The notes: a model not told the origin generated them from the sequence alone. A stretch of DNA of 45,109 nucleotides from an uncultured Caryophanales bacterium (GCA_946626345.1 CAMOUB010000002.1:1-45109); one strand, 5' to 3'. Counted from the first letter of the stretch, positions 33,657 through 42,117 are shown. Program-made: numbers and translations.

Positions 33657-34271
33657 TTAGCATACCTCCTTCTTAAATGTAAATAATATTATGTCGATTA
33701 ACTTACTTATTAACTCCTTTTTATTAACTAAGCTATCTTGTCTTACTATATCTACTGTAATTGATTCTTTTTTACATAATTCAAGTAATGCCTTAGATGA
33801 TGCATAATATATAGTTTCAATATCATTAACTTCTTTTATAGAATTATCCTTAATTCCATCATTATATGCACTTATAAATAAATCTTTAAATTTATCAATT
33901 ATATTTGCATATTCATTTAAATCAAAACCTGATTTTGAAAGCATGAATGCATCAAATTCATTAATGAATCTATAATAAGATGGATGTTTAATGAAAATAT
34001 ATAAATAATTCATATAGAATTCTTTAATCTTTTCAAAGCCATTTTTAAATTTATCTAGATTAAAATATTCTTTATATACTTTTTTCTCTAGCTTTTCTGC
34101 ACAAAGAATTACAATATTTTCTTTGTTTTCAAAGTATCTATAGATAGTAGCTTCTCCTACTTCTATATTTGTTGCTATATCTTTAATCGTAACGCTACTA
34201 AGACCTTTTTCTAAAAATAGATTTAAAGCTGAATCTATTATTAGATCCTTTTTTAGTTCTTTAAGTCCCAT
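33657..34271 (-). CDS. TetR-family regulator of the galactoside operon
   Basis: A 204-aa regulator. The N-terminal HTH is typical of TetR/AcrR proteins: ALNLFLEKGLSSVTIKDIAT, then GEATIYRYFENKENI. The C-terminal helical ligand domain is not assignable. It is the first gene of the operon, and two 17-bp dyads of the form TGATA-N7-TATC lie between the operon promoter and its start, so autorepression and sugar-dependent induction are likely. The in-frame ATG at 34280 directly touches the AAAGGA ribosome site; 34271 has 9-nt spacing and is preferred. A TetR rather than LacI/AraC regulator is uncommon for alpha-galactoside genes. Confidence 0.88.
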   Translation of the reverse strand: MGLKELKKDLIIDSALNLFLEKGLSSVTIKDIATNIEVGEATIYRYFENKENIVILCAEKLEKKVYKEYFNLDKFKNGFEKIKEFYMNYLYIFIKHPSYYRFINEFDAFMLSKSGFDLNEYANIIDKFKDLFISAYNDGIKDNSIKEVNDIETIYYASSKALLELCKKESITVDIVRQDSLVNKKELISKLIDIILFTFKKEVC

Positions 34272-34293
34272 ATTTTTCATTCCTTTTTTATTT

Positions 34294-34310
34294 TGATAGT
34301 TAGTCTATCA
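34294..34310. promoter_or_regulatory. Putative TetR operator 1
   Basis: TGATAGTTAGTCTATCA is a perfect 6-bp dyad with a 5-bp centre. It lies between the promoter -10 and the tetR start and resembles the neighbouring site 20 bp away. Confidence 0.7.
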
Positions 34311-34313
34311 TTT

Positions 34314-34330
34314 TGATAATGCGTCTATCT
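34314..34330. promoter_or_regulatory. Putative TetR operator 2
   Basis: TGATAATGCGTCTATCT shares TGATA-N7-TATC with operator 1, 20 bp (about two helical turns) away, overlapping the expected transcription start. Confidence 0.65.
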
Positions 34331-34336
34331 ATTTAA

Positions 34337-34365
34337 ATAGTATCATATCTTGAAAGCGCTGTCAA
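34337..34365 (-). promoter_or_regulatory. Consensus promoter of the galactoside operon
   Basis: On the minus strand TTGACA (34365-34360), 17 bp and TACTAT (34342-34337). The -35 and spacer overlap the cre site; the operators lie just downstream. Confidence 0.8.
34351..34364 (+). promoter_or_regulatory. cre site (CcpA), perfect consensus
   Basis: TGAAAGCGCTGTCA matches TGWNANCGNTNWCA at every defined position. It covers most of the -35 box and the spacer, a position where CcpA binding would block RNA polymerase, so preferred sugars should repress the operon. Confidence 0.85.
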
Positions 34366-34472
34366 CACATTAAAAAATAAAAAAATATTATCAAATTCAT
34401 CTGTTAATTTAAATTTATATTATTTTCATTATAGATATATATCTATATTTTAAAAAACGTTTTCCTAAAATG

Positions 34473-34653
34473 TTGACAAAGTAAATAATTTAAATTAAAA
34501 TAAAATCGAAAATAGGCATAAGCCTATTCACTGTTGCCAAGATATGTATATAATACATAGATTGTTGACTACCCTAAAACATTTTATATTTATATAATAT
34601 CAACGCAAAATAAAAAACCGTTTCTCAACACTCCACCAGAGATACGGTTTTTT
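34473..34653 (+). other. Non-coding interval with a promoter and hairpins; possible small RNA
   Basis: TTGACA (34473-34478), 17 bp and TAAAAT (34496-34501) form a good plus-strand promoter. Downstream are hairpins AATAGGC/GCCTATT (34511-34528) and TATGTAT/ATACATA (34543-34559), then the bidirectional terminator at 34612-34653. No open reading frame of note is present, so a transcript of about 140 nt would be non-coding. The rest of 34366-34611 is AT-rich with nothing else that I can name. Confidence 0.35.
34612..34653 (-). terminator. Bidirectional terminator after the lipid-kinase gene
   Basis: A stem AAAAAACCGT-TCTC/GAGA-ACGGTTTTTT with one internal mismatch and a 12-nt loop. It carries U tracts in both directions and touches the kinase stop codon. 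Confidence 0.85.
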
Positions 34654-35506
34654 ATTTTCTTTTAATATCTGAAATAATATTTAAGGCATCTTTACATCTA
34701 GATACTTCTACTTCTTGTGATTCATATAATTCACCATCTAAATTTATATAAGCATCTGTTTTAATTTTAAAATTATCACTTGGTACTATAAAATCCTTTT
34801 TAGGCAATCTACCAAAGATAATAAAGCTTGTAAATGATATAAAGCCTTTTAATCTATTTCTTTTTTTAAACAAGATTAATTTAAAATTATTTCTAAATTT
34901 TTTATTTAATTTAAATCCACCTAAATATCTATTATCTACACCTAAGACTAAATAGAAATTATCAGTTATTGTATTTCCATCATAAGATATTTCATATCTA
35001 GCATTAGCTGGAGTTTTAAATATATATTTTAATATTCTTATATAATATGCAAGTTTTCCTTCTTTTCTCTTTTTAGTTTCATCAACATCATAAGAAATCA
35101 TAGATATACCGCCTGATGCTATACCATATATGAAATAATTATCATTAATTTTATATGCATCATGCTTAATAATGTGATTTTGTTTTATAATTTTTATTGC
35201 TTTTTTAAATGATTTATAACCAAAATTTCTTGCATAGTCATTACATGTACCAGCTGGTATAAAACAGATATTTCTTTTTAGGTTCTTTTCTAATAGTTTA
35301 GAGATAATATCATGTGCTGTACCATCTCCACCTATTATAAGTATTGTATCAGCAGGAATTGATATATAATCTGTTGTCTTAGTTTTATCAATTAAAGGTA
35401 TTTCTATTTCATCATAGATATCCTGTAATTCTTTTTTTAGATATTCAAATTTTTTATCAGATATTTTTTTATTTGAATATCTATTATAAATAACCAAAAG
35501 CTTCAT
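34652..35506 (-). CDS. Diacylglycerol/lipid kinase family protein (YegS/BmrU-like)
   Basis: A 284-aa DAGK-catalytic-fold kinase. The nucleotide motif IIGGDGTAHDIISKLL (GGDGT about residues 59-63), PAGTCNDYARNFG (about 84-96) and the C-terminal DGELYE mark the family, which phosphorylates diacylglycerol or related lipids at the membrane face. Which lipid is used cannot be told. It starts 2 nt after the ktrA stop without a clear ribosome site, so it is probably coupled to ktrA as the third gene of the ktrB-ktrA operon. Confidence 0.88.
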   Translation of the reverse strand: MKLLVIYNRYSNKKISDKKFEYLKKELQDIYDEIEIPLIDKTKTTDYISIPADTILIIGGDGTAHDIISKLLEKNLKRNICFIPAGTCNDYARNFGYKSFKKAIKIIKQNHIIKHDAYKINDNYFIYGIASGGISMISYDVDETKKRKEGKLAYYIRILKYIFKTPANARYEISYDGNTITDNFYLVLGVDNRYLGGFKLNKKFRNNFKLILFKKRNRLKGFISFTSFIIFGRLPKKDFIVPSDNFKIKTDAYINLDGELYESQEVEVSRCKDALNIISDIKRK

Positions 35507-35508
35507 AA

Positions 35509-36165
35509 TTATTTATTAAAGAATTGATCTAACCTTAAAATATTAGGATTTTTTCCTGCAACTACAACTACATCATTTGCGCAAATATAATCAGTACCAT
35601 GAGGTATTCTAAATTCATCATTTCTTACGATACCAACAATATTTACATCAAATTCGTTTCTTATATTTAATTCAGCTAATGTTTTAGATATAAATTTCTT
35701 TCCAACATTAATTTTAACCATTACGTAATCTTTATCAATAATATAGTAATCAATAATTGAGTCACTCTTTATTTGATTAGCTAAGAATACTGCAGCATTT
35801 TCTTCAGGAATGATTACTTCTGTTGCACCTATCAATTTAAATAATTCTTTATGGCCTTCTTCATCGGCTCTTACAGTTATATTTTTAACATTAAGCTTTT
35901 TTAAATTTACAATTGTTAAAATTGATGCTTCTAGGTTATTACCAATCGCAACTACAGCATGATCTATGCTTCCTGCACCAAGTTCTGTTAATACATCTAG
36001 GTTAGTAGCATCTGCTATAACGCAGTGTGGAACCTTTTTAGATACACTTTTAACTGCATCTTTATCAACATCTACTGCTAATACATCTGAATTTGTTTCA
36101 GCTAGAGTAATTGCTACATTAGAACCGAATCTTCCAAGTCCTATAACTATAAAATTCTTTTTCAT
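35509..36165 (-). CDS. ktrA: Potassium uptake regulatory subunit KtrA/TrkA
   Basis: A 218-aa cytoplasmic RCK protein that gates the KtrB channel. The N-terminal Rossmann motif VIGLGRFGSNVA (about residues 7-18) and the acidic VDVDKD at the end of beta2 bind nucleotide (ATP/ADP or NAD). A C-terminal RCK_C domain (about 135-215) may bind cyclic di-AMP, as in related proteins. It overlaps the ktrB stop by 4 nt (ATGA), so the two subunits are translationally coupled. Confidence 0.93.
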   Translation of the reverse strand: MKKNFIVIGLGRFGSNVAITLAETNSDVLAVDVDKDAVKSVSKKVPHCVIADATNLDVLTELGAGSIDHAVVAIGNNLEASILTIVNLKKLNVKNITVRADEEGHKELFKLIGATEVIIPEENAAVFLANQIKSDSIIDYYIIDKDYVMVKINVGKKFISKTLAELNIRNEFDVNIVGIVRNDEFRIPHGTDYICANDVVVVAGKNPNILRLDQFFNK

Positions 36166-37547
36166 CCTATAATCACACTCTCTTCTACATATTGGATTGA
36201 CTCCTCAGATGAAGTCATCCAGTTTTTATTTACTATACCTATAATTGTTAATGGTCCAAGTCTACCAAATAACATTAATACTGATAATATAATCTTATTA
36301 GGAACATTTAATATGGTTGTAATTCCTCTTGATAAACCGGTTGTTGAGAATGCTGATACAACCTCAAACGCTGCCGCATCAATTCCAAGTTCTGGTTGAA
36401 TTACTAATACAATACCTGATATTATTGCACATAATATAATAGCAACATTTACTAAAACGAAGGCTTTAAATATTTGTGAATCAGAAATACTTCTATGGAA
36501 TGCCTTTGTCTTTTTACCCTTAGCATAATGTACAATAACTAATATAATTATTGCGATTGTTGTAGTTTTAATACCACCACCACAAGAACAAGGGGATGCA
36601 CCAATTAACATTAATATCATACATACAACTGCTGCTGCAGGAGTAATTGTACCTATATTATGTGTAGCAAATCCTGCGGTTCTACATGATACAGATGTAA
36701 ATAAGGCTTCAAGCCAATTCATATCCATACATGTAAGCTTTAATAATAATGTACCTAAAACTATTAATACTGCTGTAGTAATTATTGTAAGCTTTGTATG
36801 TAATTTCATTTTTCTCCAGTGGAATCTAGTTTCAAATATATCTTGGAATACTACAATTCCAATTCCACCTGATATTATCATTAATATAGTTGTTATATTT
36901 ATTGTTAACATAGAGGCAAATGATAAGCCATAATTCATATATTCTGAACTTGAAAAGCATACCATACTATCACTACTAAACACATCAAAACCTGCATTAT
37001 TAAATGATGCACAAGAATGGAATCCTGACATCATAAATGCTTTAAATATATCGCCTTTACCATCTACGAATTTAGTATATTCATATATTGGATACCAATT
37101 TAGTAATGTACCAATTACTTGTATTACTATAGATAATAATACAATTCTTTTAACTAAATCTAAAAGACCAGTTACAGAGCTTTGATTTAAGGATTCTCTT
37201 AATATAAAGCTATTAGAAATACCAATTTTTCCACCTATAATAGTGAAGAAAAATACTGCAATAGTTATAATAGATAATCCACCAATTTGCATTAATAAAT
37301 ACATTACTATTTTACCAAACAAAGTCATATCTATGAATAATCCATGTGGCATTACAGATAAACCTGTAACACATACTGCAGATGATGACATAAAAAATGC
37401 ATTTGATATATAATCAGCTACACCTATTGATTCAATGTAATCCTTTGAATATGAAATTGGGAGTAACAATAAACATGTACCAACTAAAATAACTGACACA
37501 AATGTTAAGAGTATATAAATATATGGATGTATTTTTTTGATTTTCAC
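36162..37547 (-). CDS. ktrB: Potassium uptake membrane subunit KtrB/TrkH
   Basis: A 461-aa SKT-family cation transporter with four M1-P-M2 repeats. Selectivity-filter-like segments are SSAVCVTGL, CASFNNAGFDVF, SCRTAGFATHN and SAFSTTGLSRG, with the key glycine in each. It imports K+ (often coupled to Na+) under KtrA control. It starts with GTG (37547) behind TAGGAG with 10-nt spacing; a TATAAT box lies about 35 bp further up. First gene of the ktrB-ktrA-lipid kinase operon. Confidence 0.93.
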   Translation of the reverse strand: MKIKKIHPYIYILLTFVSVILVGTCLLLLPISYSKDYIESIGVADYISNAFFMSSSAVCVTGLSVMPHGLFIDMTLFGKIVMYLLMQIGGLSIITIAVFFFTIIGGKIGISNSFILRESLNQSSVTGLLDLVKRIVLLSIVIQVIGTLLNWYPIYEYTKFVDGKGDIFKAFMMSGFHSCASFNNAGFDVFSSDSMVCFSSSEYMNYGLSFASMLTINITTILMIISGGIGIVVFQDIFETRFHWRKMKLHTKLTIITTAVLIVLGTLLLKLTCMDMNWLEALFTSVSCRTAGFATHNIGTITPAAAVVCMILMLIGASPCSCGGGIKTTTIAIIILVIVHYAKGKKTKAFHRSISDSQIFKAFVLVNVAIILCAIISGIVLVIQPELGIDAAAFEVVSAFSTTGLSRGITTILNVPNKIILSVLMLFGRLGPLTIIGIVNKNWMTSSEESIQYVEESVIIG

Positions 37548-37601
37548 TATACCAAAACTCCTATCATAGATAAATTATACAATAAAATTACTGCATAATA
37601 A

Positions 37602-37627
37602 AGAAAAAGAGTTTGCAACAAACTCTT
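37602..37627 (-). terminator. Terminator of degV
   Basis: A perfect 9-bp stem AAGAGTTTG/CAAACTCTT (37607-37615 with 37619-37627) is followed on the minus strand by TTTCTTT. A second CAAACTCTT at 37632-37640 could form an alternative stem. Confidence 0.8.
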
Positions 37628-37638
37628 GAAACAAACTC

Positions 37639-38532
37639 TTATTTTTCTAGCCAAGCATCAGGCATTGCCTTACATATAGCCATTGCTAATGCACCAGGCC
37701 CTATATGACAAGATACAGATAATGATAATGGAGAAACAACTACTTCTTTTCCAGGGAATTTTTCATTAATCATTTTAACAAATGCTTCTGCTTCAGTAGT
37801 GTCAGTACCAGAATATGCAACCTCTAAATACACATTATCAGTTCTACCATCTTTATCTTTTAGGTAACCTTCAATTTTTTCAACACACGCATTTAGCATA
37901 ATTTCTTTTGCATTTTCAACGCTTCTATTTCTCATTCTGAATTTGTCTAATTTTTCGCCTTTAATTAATAAAATTGGCTTTAATTTAAGCATACCACCTA
38001 ATGCGGCAGCAGCTGCAGTGATTCTTCCACCCTTCTTTAAGTATTCTAGTGTATCAACCATAATAAAGATATCAGAATCAAATTTAATTTCTATTAATTT
38101 ATCATGAATTTCTTTTCCATCATATCCAAGTCTTGCAAGTTCCATTGCATCTAGAACTGATTGACGTTGAGTTACAGAAATTCTTTGATTATCTACAACA
38201 AATACCTTACCTTCATAATTAGCCTTTGCAGAAACAGTTGCACTCTCACAAGATCTAGATAATCCTGAAGACATAGGAATATATACTACTTGGTCATATT
38301 CAGTTAATAATTCATCCCAAATAGAATTTACATAACCTATAGATGGTTGGCTTGTTGAAACCTTTGCTCCACCCTTTAGCTTTTCGTAGAACCCTTCTTG
38401 AGTTAATGTAATATCTTCTAAATATTCTTCTCCATCTATATTGAATGGCATAGGAACAACTCTAATGCCTAATTCTTTTGCTTCCTTTTGAGTAATACCG
38501 CTATTACTATCGGTCATAATTGCTACTTTCAT
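37639..38532 (-). CDS. DegV family fatty-acid-binding protein
   Basis: A 297-aa cytoplasmic protein of the DegV/FakB family, which holds a fatty acid for phosphorylation by the FakA kinase. It shows the family start VAIMTDSNSGI, the SQPS segment (KVSTSQPSIGYV) and the late HIGPGALA with the carboxylate-binding His. No fakA lies nearby. It stands alone behind a consensus promoter and terminator. Fatty-acid specificity is not readable from sequence. Confidence 0.92.
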   Translation of the reverse strand: MKVAIMTDSNSGITQKEAKELGIRVVPMPFNIDGEEYLEDITLTQEGFYEKLKGGAKVSTSQPSIGYVNSIWDELLTEYDQVVYIPMSSGLSRSCESATVSAKANYEGKVFVVDNQRISVTQRQSVLDAMELARLGYDGKEIHDKLIEIKFDSDIFIMVDTLEYLKKGGRITAAAAALGGMLKLKPILLIKGEKLDKFRMRNRSVENAKEIMLNACVEKIEGYLKDKDGRTDNVYLEVAYSGTDTTEAEAFVKMINEKFPGKEVVVSPLSLSVSCHIGPGALAMAICKAMPDAWLEK

Positions 38533-38585
38533 AACATCCCTCCAATTATATCACTTTGTGACATATTATTTCGAAATTACGCCTC

Positions 38586-38614
38586 ATTATACCAAACGAT
38601 ATTTTTTTTGTCAA
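38586..38614 (-). promoter_or_regulatory. Full-consensus promoter of degV
   Basis: On the minus strand TTGACA (38614-38609), exactly 17 bp and TATAAT (38591-38586), the strongest sigma-A-type promoter pattern in the window. Confidence 0.85.
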
Positions 38615-38618
38615 TATT

Positions 38619-39662
38619 TTATAGTTTATTATATTTAATTAGCTCTAATGCCTCAGACAATCTTTTCTTCTGATTCGGATTAACTAAATCAGATTGCCAC
38701 AAATTATAATACTCTTTTTTTTCTAGCCACATATATTCAGAAGTTTCTTCTTTTTGAAGTGATATTGAATCAAGATTACAATTAGTTTTTCCATAATATA
38801 TAAAATAAATACAATTAAATACTTTTTTATGATAAATATATAAGAATGTTAAATCTATATCAGAAATACCTGTTTCTTCTAATACCTCTCTTTTTGCAGA
38901 TTCTTCTTCTAATTCCTTATATCTTATAGCTCCACCTGTAGTTTCTAGCATATTAGGGAATGTTTCTTTATTTCTATCTCTTCTTGTTACTAAATATTTA
39001 TCATATTTTTCATTATAAATAATTATATCTACAACGCCTCTTACAAGCCCATTTTTTATATTTTCCCCTCTATAAATAAATCTATCTATTCTATTTAAAT
39101 TAATGTCATATGCTTGAATTTTTTCAACCATATTTAAATAATCTTTTCTTAATAAAATAAATGAATGACTTTCATGTCCATTAAATATAATATTATTTTC
39201 TATATTAAAATGATTTTTTATAAATACTCTTTTAGATCTTAAATTATCTAAGCTACATGACCCTGCTAAATAATCAAGCTTTAAATCTAATAATAAAAAT
39301 CTAACCATTTCCTTTATAGCTTCAGTCATTATACCTAAATTCCAATAATCTTTTGATAACACAAAGCCTAACTCATAGCCCTTTAAATTTTTTATTTTAT
39401 CATTATCAAATCTAACATCTTCAAGTCCAATAGAACCAATTACCTTATTATTTTCTTTATATACAATAGCGAAAGTTTTTCCTCTATCAATAAAATGCTT
39501 TAGAATCTCTTTTGAAACTGAAATTGATTCATGATGAGGCCATCCTGCCATTTCACCTACACCTGGTTCTTTTGCGTATTCATAAAAATCAGATAAATCT
39601 GATTCTTTAAATAATCTTAAATCTAATCTTGAGGTATGTAATATTAATCTATTAAAGTTCAT
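38619..39662 (-). CDS. GNAT acetyltransferase - Nudix hydrolase fusion
   Basis: A 347-aa two-domain protein. Residues 1-175 are a RimJ/RimL-like GNAT domain (TSRLDLRLFKESDLSDFYEY; GSIGLEDVRF; acetyl-CoA region ELGFVLSKDYWNLGIMTEAI). Residues about 185-345 are a Nudix domain with a perfect Nudix box G-x5-E-x7-REVLEETGI (from GGAIRYKELEEESAKREV, about 254-276). The first half acetylates an amine, perhaps a protein N-terminus or small molecule; the second hydrolyses a nucleoside-diphosphate-linked compound. Substrates are unknown. It starts 4 nt after the ABC-F stop behind GAGGAA, so it is co-transcribed with it. Confidence 0.88.
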   Translation of the reverse strand: MNFNRLILHTSRLDLRLFKESDLSDFYEYAKEPGVGEMAGWPHHESISVSKEILKHFIDRGKTFAIVYKENNKVIGSIGLEDVRFDNDKIKNLKGYELGFVLSKDYWNLGIMTEAIKEMVRFLLLDLKLDYLAGSCSLDNLRSKRVFIKNHFNIENNIIFNGHESHSFILLRKDYLNMVEKIQAYDINLNRIDRFIYRGENIKNGLVRGVVDIIIYNEKYDKYLVTRRDRNKETFPNMLETTGGAIRYKELEEESAKREVLEETGISDIDLTFLYIYHKKVFNCIYFIYYGKTNCNLDSISLQKEETSEYMWLEKKEYYNLWQSDLVNPNQKKRLSEALELIKYNKL

Positions 39663-39665
39663 AAT

Positions 39666-41405
39666 TTATTCCTCATAATTCTGTTTCATTTCTAAAAGAA
39701 TAAAATATCTTTCCATTTTCGTATCATATTCTTTTTCTAATTTATCTATTTCTTCTTGTATATCCATAAGCTTAACGTAATCATATTTTGGATTTTTAAT
39801 ATCTTCCTTTAATTTTTTAAGTTTATCCTCTAATAAAGGTAAATCTAGCTCAATACTATTTAATTCTTGTTTAATCGCTTGAGGTAATCTATTTCTTTTT
39901 CTATTATATTCTACTTTTTCTTTAGTAGCTTCTAACTTTATATTAGTTTCTAAATATTTTGAAAATGAATCAAGTGATTCTTTGATTGAATTATTTTCAA
40001 AGCATAATAATTTATTACATATTTTATCTAAAAAATATCTATCATGAGATACAACCATTATAGGTCCTTTAAATGATAAAAGATAATCTTCTAATAATTC
40101 TAATGTATAAATATCTAGGTCATTTGTAGGCTCATCAAATAATAACATATTAGGATTAGATATTAATACCTTTACAAGCTGTAATCTTCTTTTTTCTCCA
40201 CCTGATAGCATTTTTACTTTACTATATTGTAAATTAGAATCAAATAAGAATCTTTCAAGTAAATCTGAAGCACTAATAGTGCCATCTAATGTTTCAATAT
40301 TTGATTTATAATCCTTTATATAATCTATTACTCTAATTTCAGGATCAATTAATTCTAAGTGTTGACTAAAGTATCCAATTTTTATTGTCTCACCCTTTAT
40401 TACTTCTCCAGAATCAGGTATAACTTCTCCCATTAATATTTTAAATAATGTAGTTTTACCTGCCCCATTATCTCCAACTACACCTATAATATCATCCTTA
40501 TTTAAATCAAAAGAGAAATTAGAAAATAATACATTTCCATCATAAGCTTTAGATATATTTTTAAGTGATATTAATTTTTTACCTAATCTAGTTGAAATAG
40601 AATTTAATTCCATTTCCTTATGCTCATTAAATTCTATTTTAGATAATTCTTTAAATTTCTCTATTCTACTTTTACTTTTAGTTCTTCTTGCCTCAACACC
40701 ACGGCTCATCCATTCAGCTTCTGATTTTAAAATGGATTTTAATCTTTTTTGTGCTTGTTTTTCTTGTTCTAGCCTTTCTGATTTTAATTCTAAAAATTTA
40801 TCATAATTAGCTTCATATAAATATGTTTTACCAAAATCTAATTCAAGCATTTTATTACATACGCGTTGCAAAAAATATCTATCATGTGTAACCATAAAAA
40901 TACCTTTTTTAAATTTAATTAGATATTTTTCTAACCACGTAATTAATTCATTATCTAAATGGTTTGTTGGTTCATCTAATATTAAAAAATCACAAGGTGT
41001 TACAAGTACCTTAGCTAGGGCAACTCTTTTTAGTTGTCCTCCTGAAAAATTAGCAGTTGTAATACTAGAATCATAAAATCCCATTTTAGATAATATAGAA
41101 TTTGCTTCATATTCTAATATTGGATTACTAGTAGTAGAATCTTTCATAATTATATCTAAAAGACTTAATTTAGGGTCAAATTTAGGGTCTTGTTCTAAAT
41201 AATTAATACGACATCCACCTGATATAATAATTTCTCCACTATTTGGTTTTTCAATTCCACATATTAATTTTAATATTGTTGATTTACCTGTACCATTAAT
41301 ACCTACTACTCCTACCTTGTAAGAATCTGTAATAGAAAATGAGGCACAATCTAATATCTTTCTTTCTATATATTTAAATGATACATTATTAAAAGTTATA
41401 TTCAT
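39666..41405 (-). CDS. ABC-F family ribosome-associated ATPase
   Basis: A 579-aa soluble protein with two ABC domains and no membrane segment. Domain 1: Walker A GINGTGKST (about 35-43), signature FSGGQLKRVALA, Walker B FLILDEPTNHLD. Domain 2: GDNGAGKTT, LSGGEKRRLQLV and MLLFDEPTNDLD. Between them is the charged helical linker and at the C-terminus a coiled coil (about 510-575), as in Uup-type members. ABC-F proteins act on the ribosomal E site in translation control or antibiotic protection; I cannot separate these from sequence. First gene of an operon with the GNAT-Nudix fusion. Confidence 0.9.
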   Translation of the reverse strand: MNITFNNVSFKYIERKILDCASFSITDSYKVGVVGINGTGKSTILKLICGIEKPNSGEIIISGGCRINYLEQDPKFDPKLSLLDIIMKDSTTSNPILEYEANSILSKMGFYDSSITTANFSGGQLKRVALAKVLVTPCDFLILDEPTNHLDNELITWLEKYLIKFKKGIFMVTHDRYFLQRVCNKMLELDFGKTYLYEANYDKFLELKSERLEQEKQAQKRLKSILKSEAEWMSRGVEARRTKSKSRIEKFKELSKIEFNEHKEMELNSISTRLGKKLISLKNISKAYDGNVLFSNFSFDLNKDDIIGVVGDNGAGKTTLFKILMGEVIPDSGEVIKGETIKIGYFSQHLELIDPEIRVIDYIKDYKSNIETLDGTISASDLLERFLFDSNLQYSKVKMLSGGEKRRLQLVKVLISNPNMLLFDEPTNDLDIYTLELLEDYLLSFKGPIMVVSHDRYFLDKICNKLLCFENNSIKESLDSFSKYLETNIKLEATKEKVEYNRKRNRLPQAIKQELNSIELDLPLLEDKLKKLKEDIKNPKYDYVKLMDIQEEIDKLEKEYDTKMERYFILLEMKQNYEE

Positions 41406-41429
41406 AAAATCATCCCATTCTTTTTTATT

Positions 41430-41445
41430 ATATCATAAATGATAT
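41430..41445. promoter_or_regulatory. 16-bp dyad over the ABC-F promoter -10
   Basis: ATATCAT-AA-ATGATAT is a perfect 7-bp dyad overlapping the TATAAT box (minus strand) upstream of the ABC-F start at 41405. A possible operator; AT-rich chance is not excluded. Confidence 0.3.
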
Positions 41446-41468
41446 AAATTAAGACTTTTATGAATAAA

Positions 41469-42062
41469 TTATTTTAAACCATCTATTATTTCTATTAATT
41501 TATTAGCTATTGCTAGATGTCCTTCTATATTTAAATGTTCTCCATCTATTCCAGGATATGCTATTTCTTTAGCATCAAAAAATAATGCATTATATTTTTT
41601 AGCTAATTGCTCATAAGCTTTATATGAATTTAATGATAATAAATAAGAATTATAATTAAAATTATCATCTAATTTAGCAATATCTTTGCTTAAAGCAATG
41701 GGAGATATAATTAATAATTTTTTTATTATATTAGATTCAATTATTACATTTAATAATTTATCCATTGATGATTTAACTTGATCTAAATTTGATGCATTAT
41801 TAATCTTATAATCATTTGTACCAAGCATAATAATAAATAAATCTATATTATCATATTTATCTAATGTTTCTTTTATATTATCTATAGCCTTTCTATTTTC
41901 TCTAGGATCATTATAAATAGTAGTTCTTCCTACTAATCCCTCTTCATAGATATTATAATTTTTATATTTATTTTTTAAGATATTAGAAAATCTATTCTCA
42001 TATCTTTTTCCATCAGGACTATATCCATATGTGTTAGAATCACCGTATAATACAATATTCAT
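41469..42062 (-). CDS. SGNH/GDSL-family hydrolase
   Basis: A 197-aa cytoplasmic (no signal peptide) esterase-fold protein. The nucleophile Ser is in VLYGDSNTYGYSP (block I, about residue 9), the block III Asn is in MLGTNDYKI and the catalytic Asp/His pair is in DGEHLNIEGH near the C-terminus. The YGDSNTYG form matches arylesterase/TesA-like GDSL enzymes. The substrate is unknown. It has its own consensus promoter and a TAGGAGG ribosome site. Confidence 0.9.
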   Translation of the reverse strand: MNIVLYGDSNTYGYSPDGKRYENRFSNILKNKYKNYNIYEEGLVGRTTIYNDPRENRKAIDNIKETLDKYDNIDLFIIMLGTNDYKINNASNLDQVKSSMDKLLNVIIESNIIKKLLIISPIALSKDIAKLDDNFNYNSYLLSLNSYKAYEQLAKKYNALFFDAKEIAYPGIDGEHLNIEGHLAIANKLIEIIDGLK

Positions 42063-42080
42063 AATTATGCCTCCTACTTT

Positions 42081-42117
42081 TTGACATTATTATAATATCA
42101 TAATCCTACTATGTCAA
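42081..42117 (-). promoter_or_regulatory. Consensus promoter of the SGNH gene, inside a 7-bp inverted repeat
   Basis: On the minus strand TTGACA (42117-42112), 17 bp and TATAAT (42094-42089). TTGACAT (42081-42087) and ATGTCAA (42111-42117) are perfect inverted copies that bracket the -10, so a dimeric regulator might bind here. Confidence 0.75.

Noticed and set aside
34456-34469. AAAAAACGTTTTCC as a second cre site near the galactoside operon.
   Set aside because: It misses the leading TG and the final A of the consensus; three mismatches in AT-rich DNA are not convincing.
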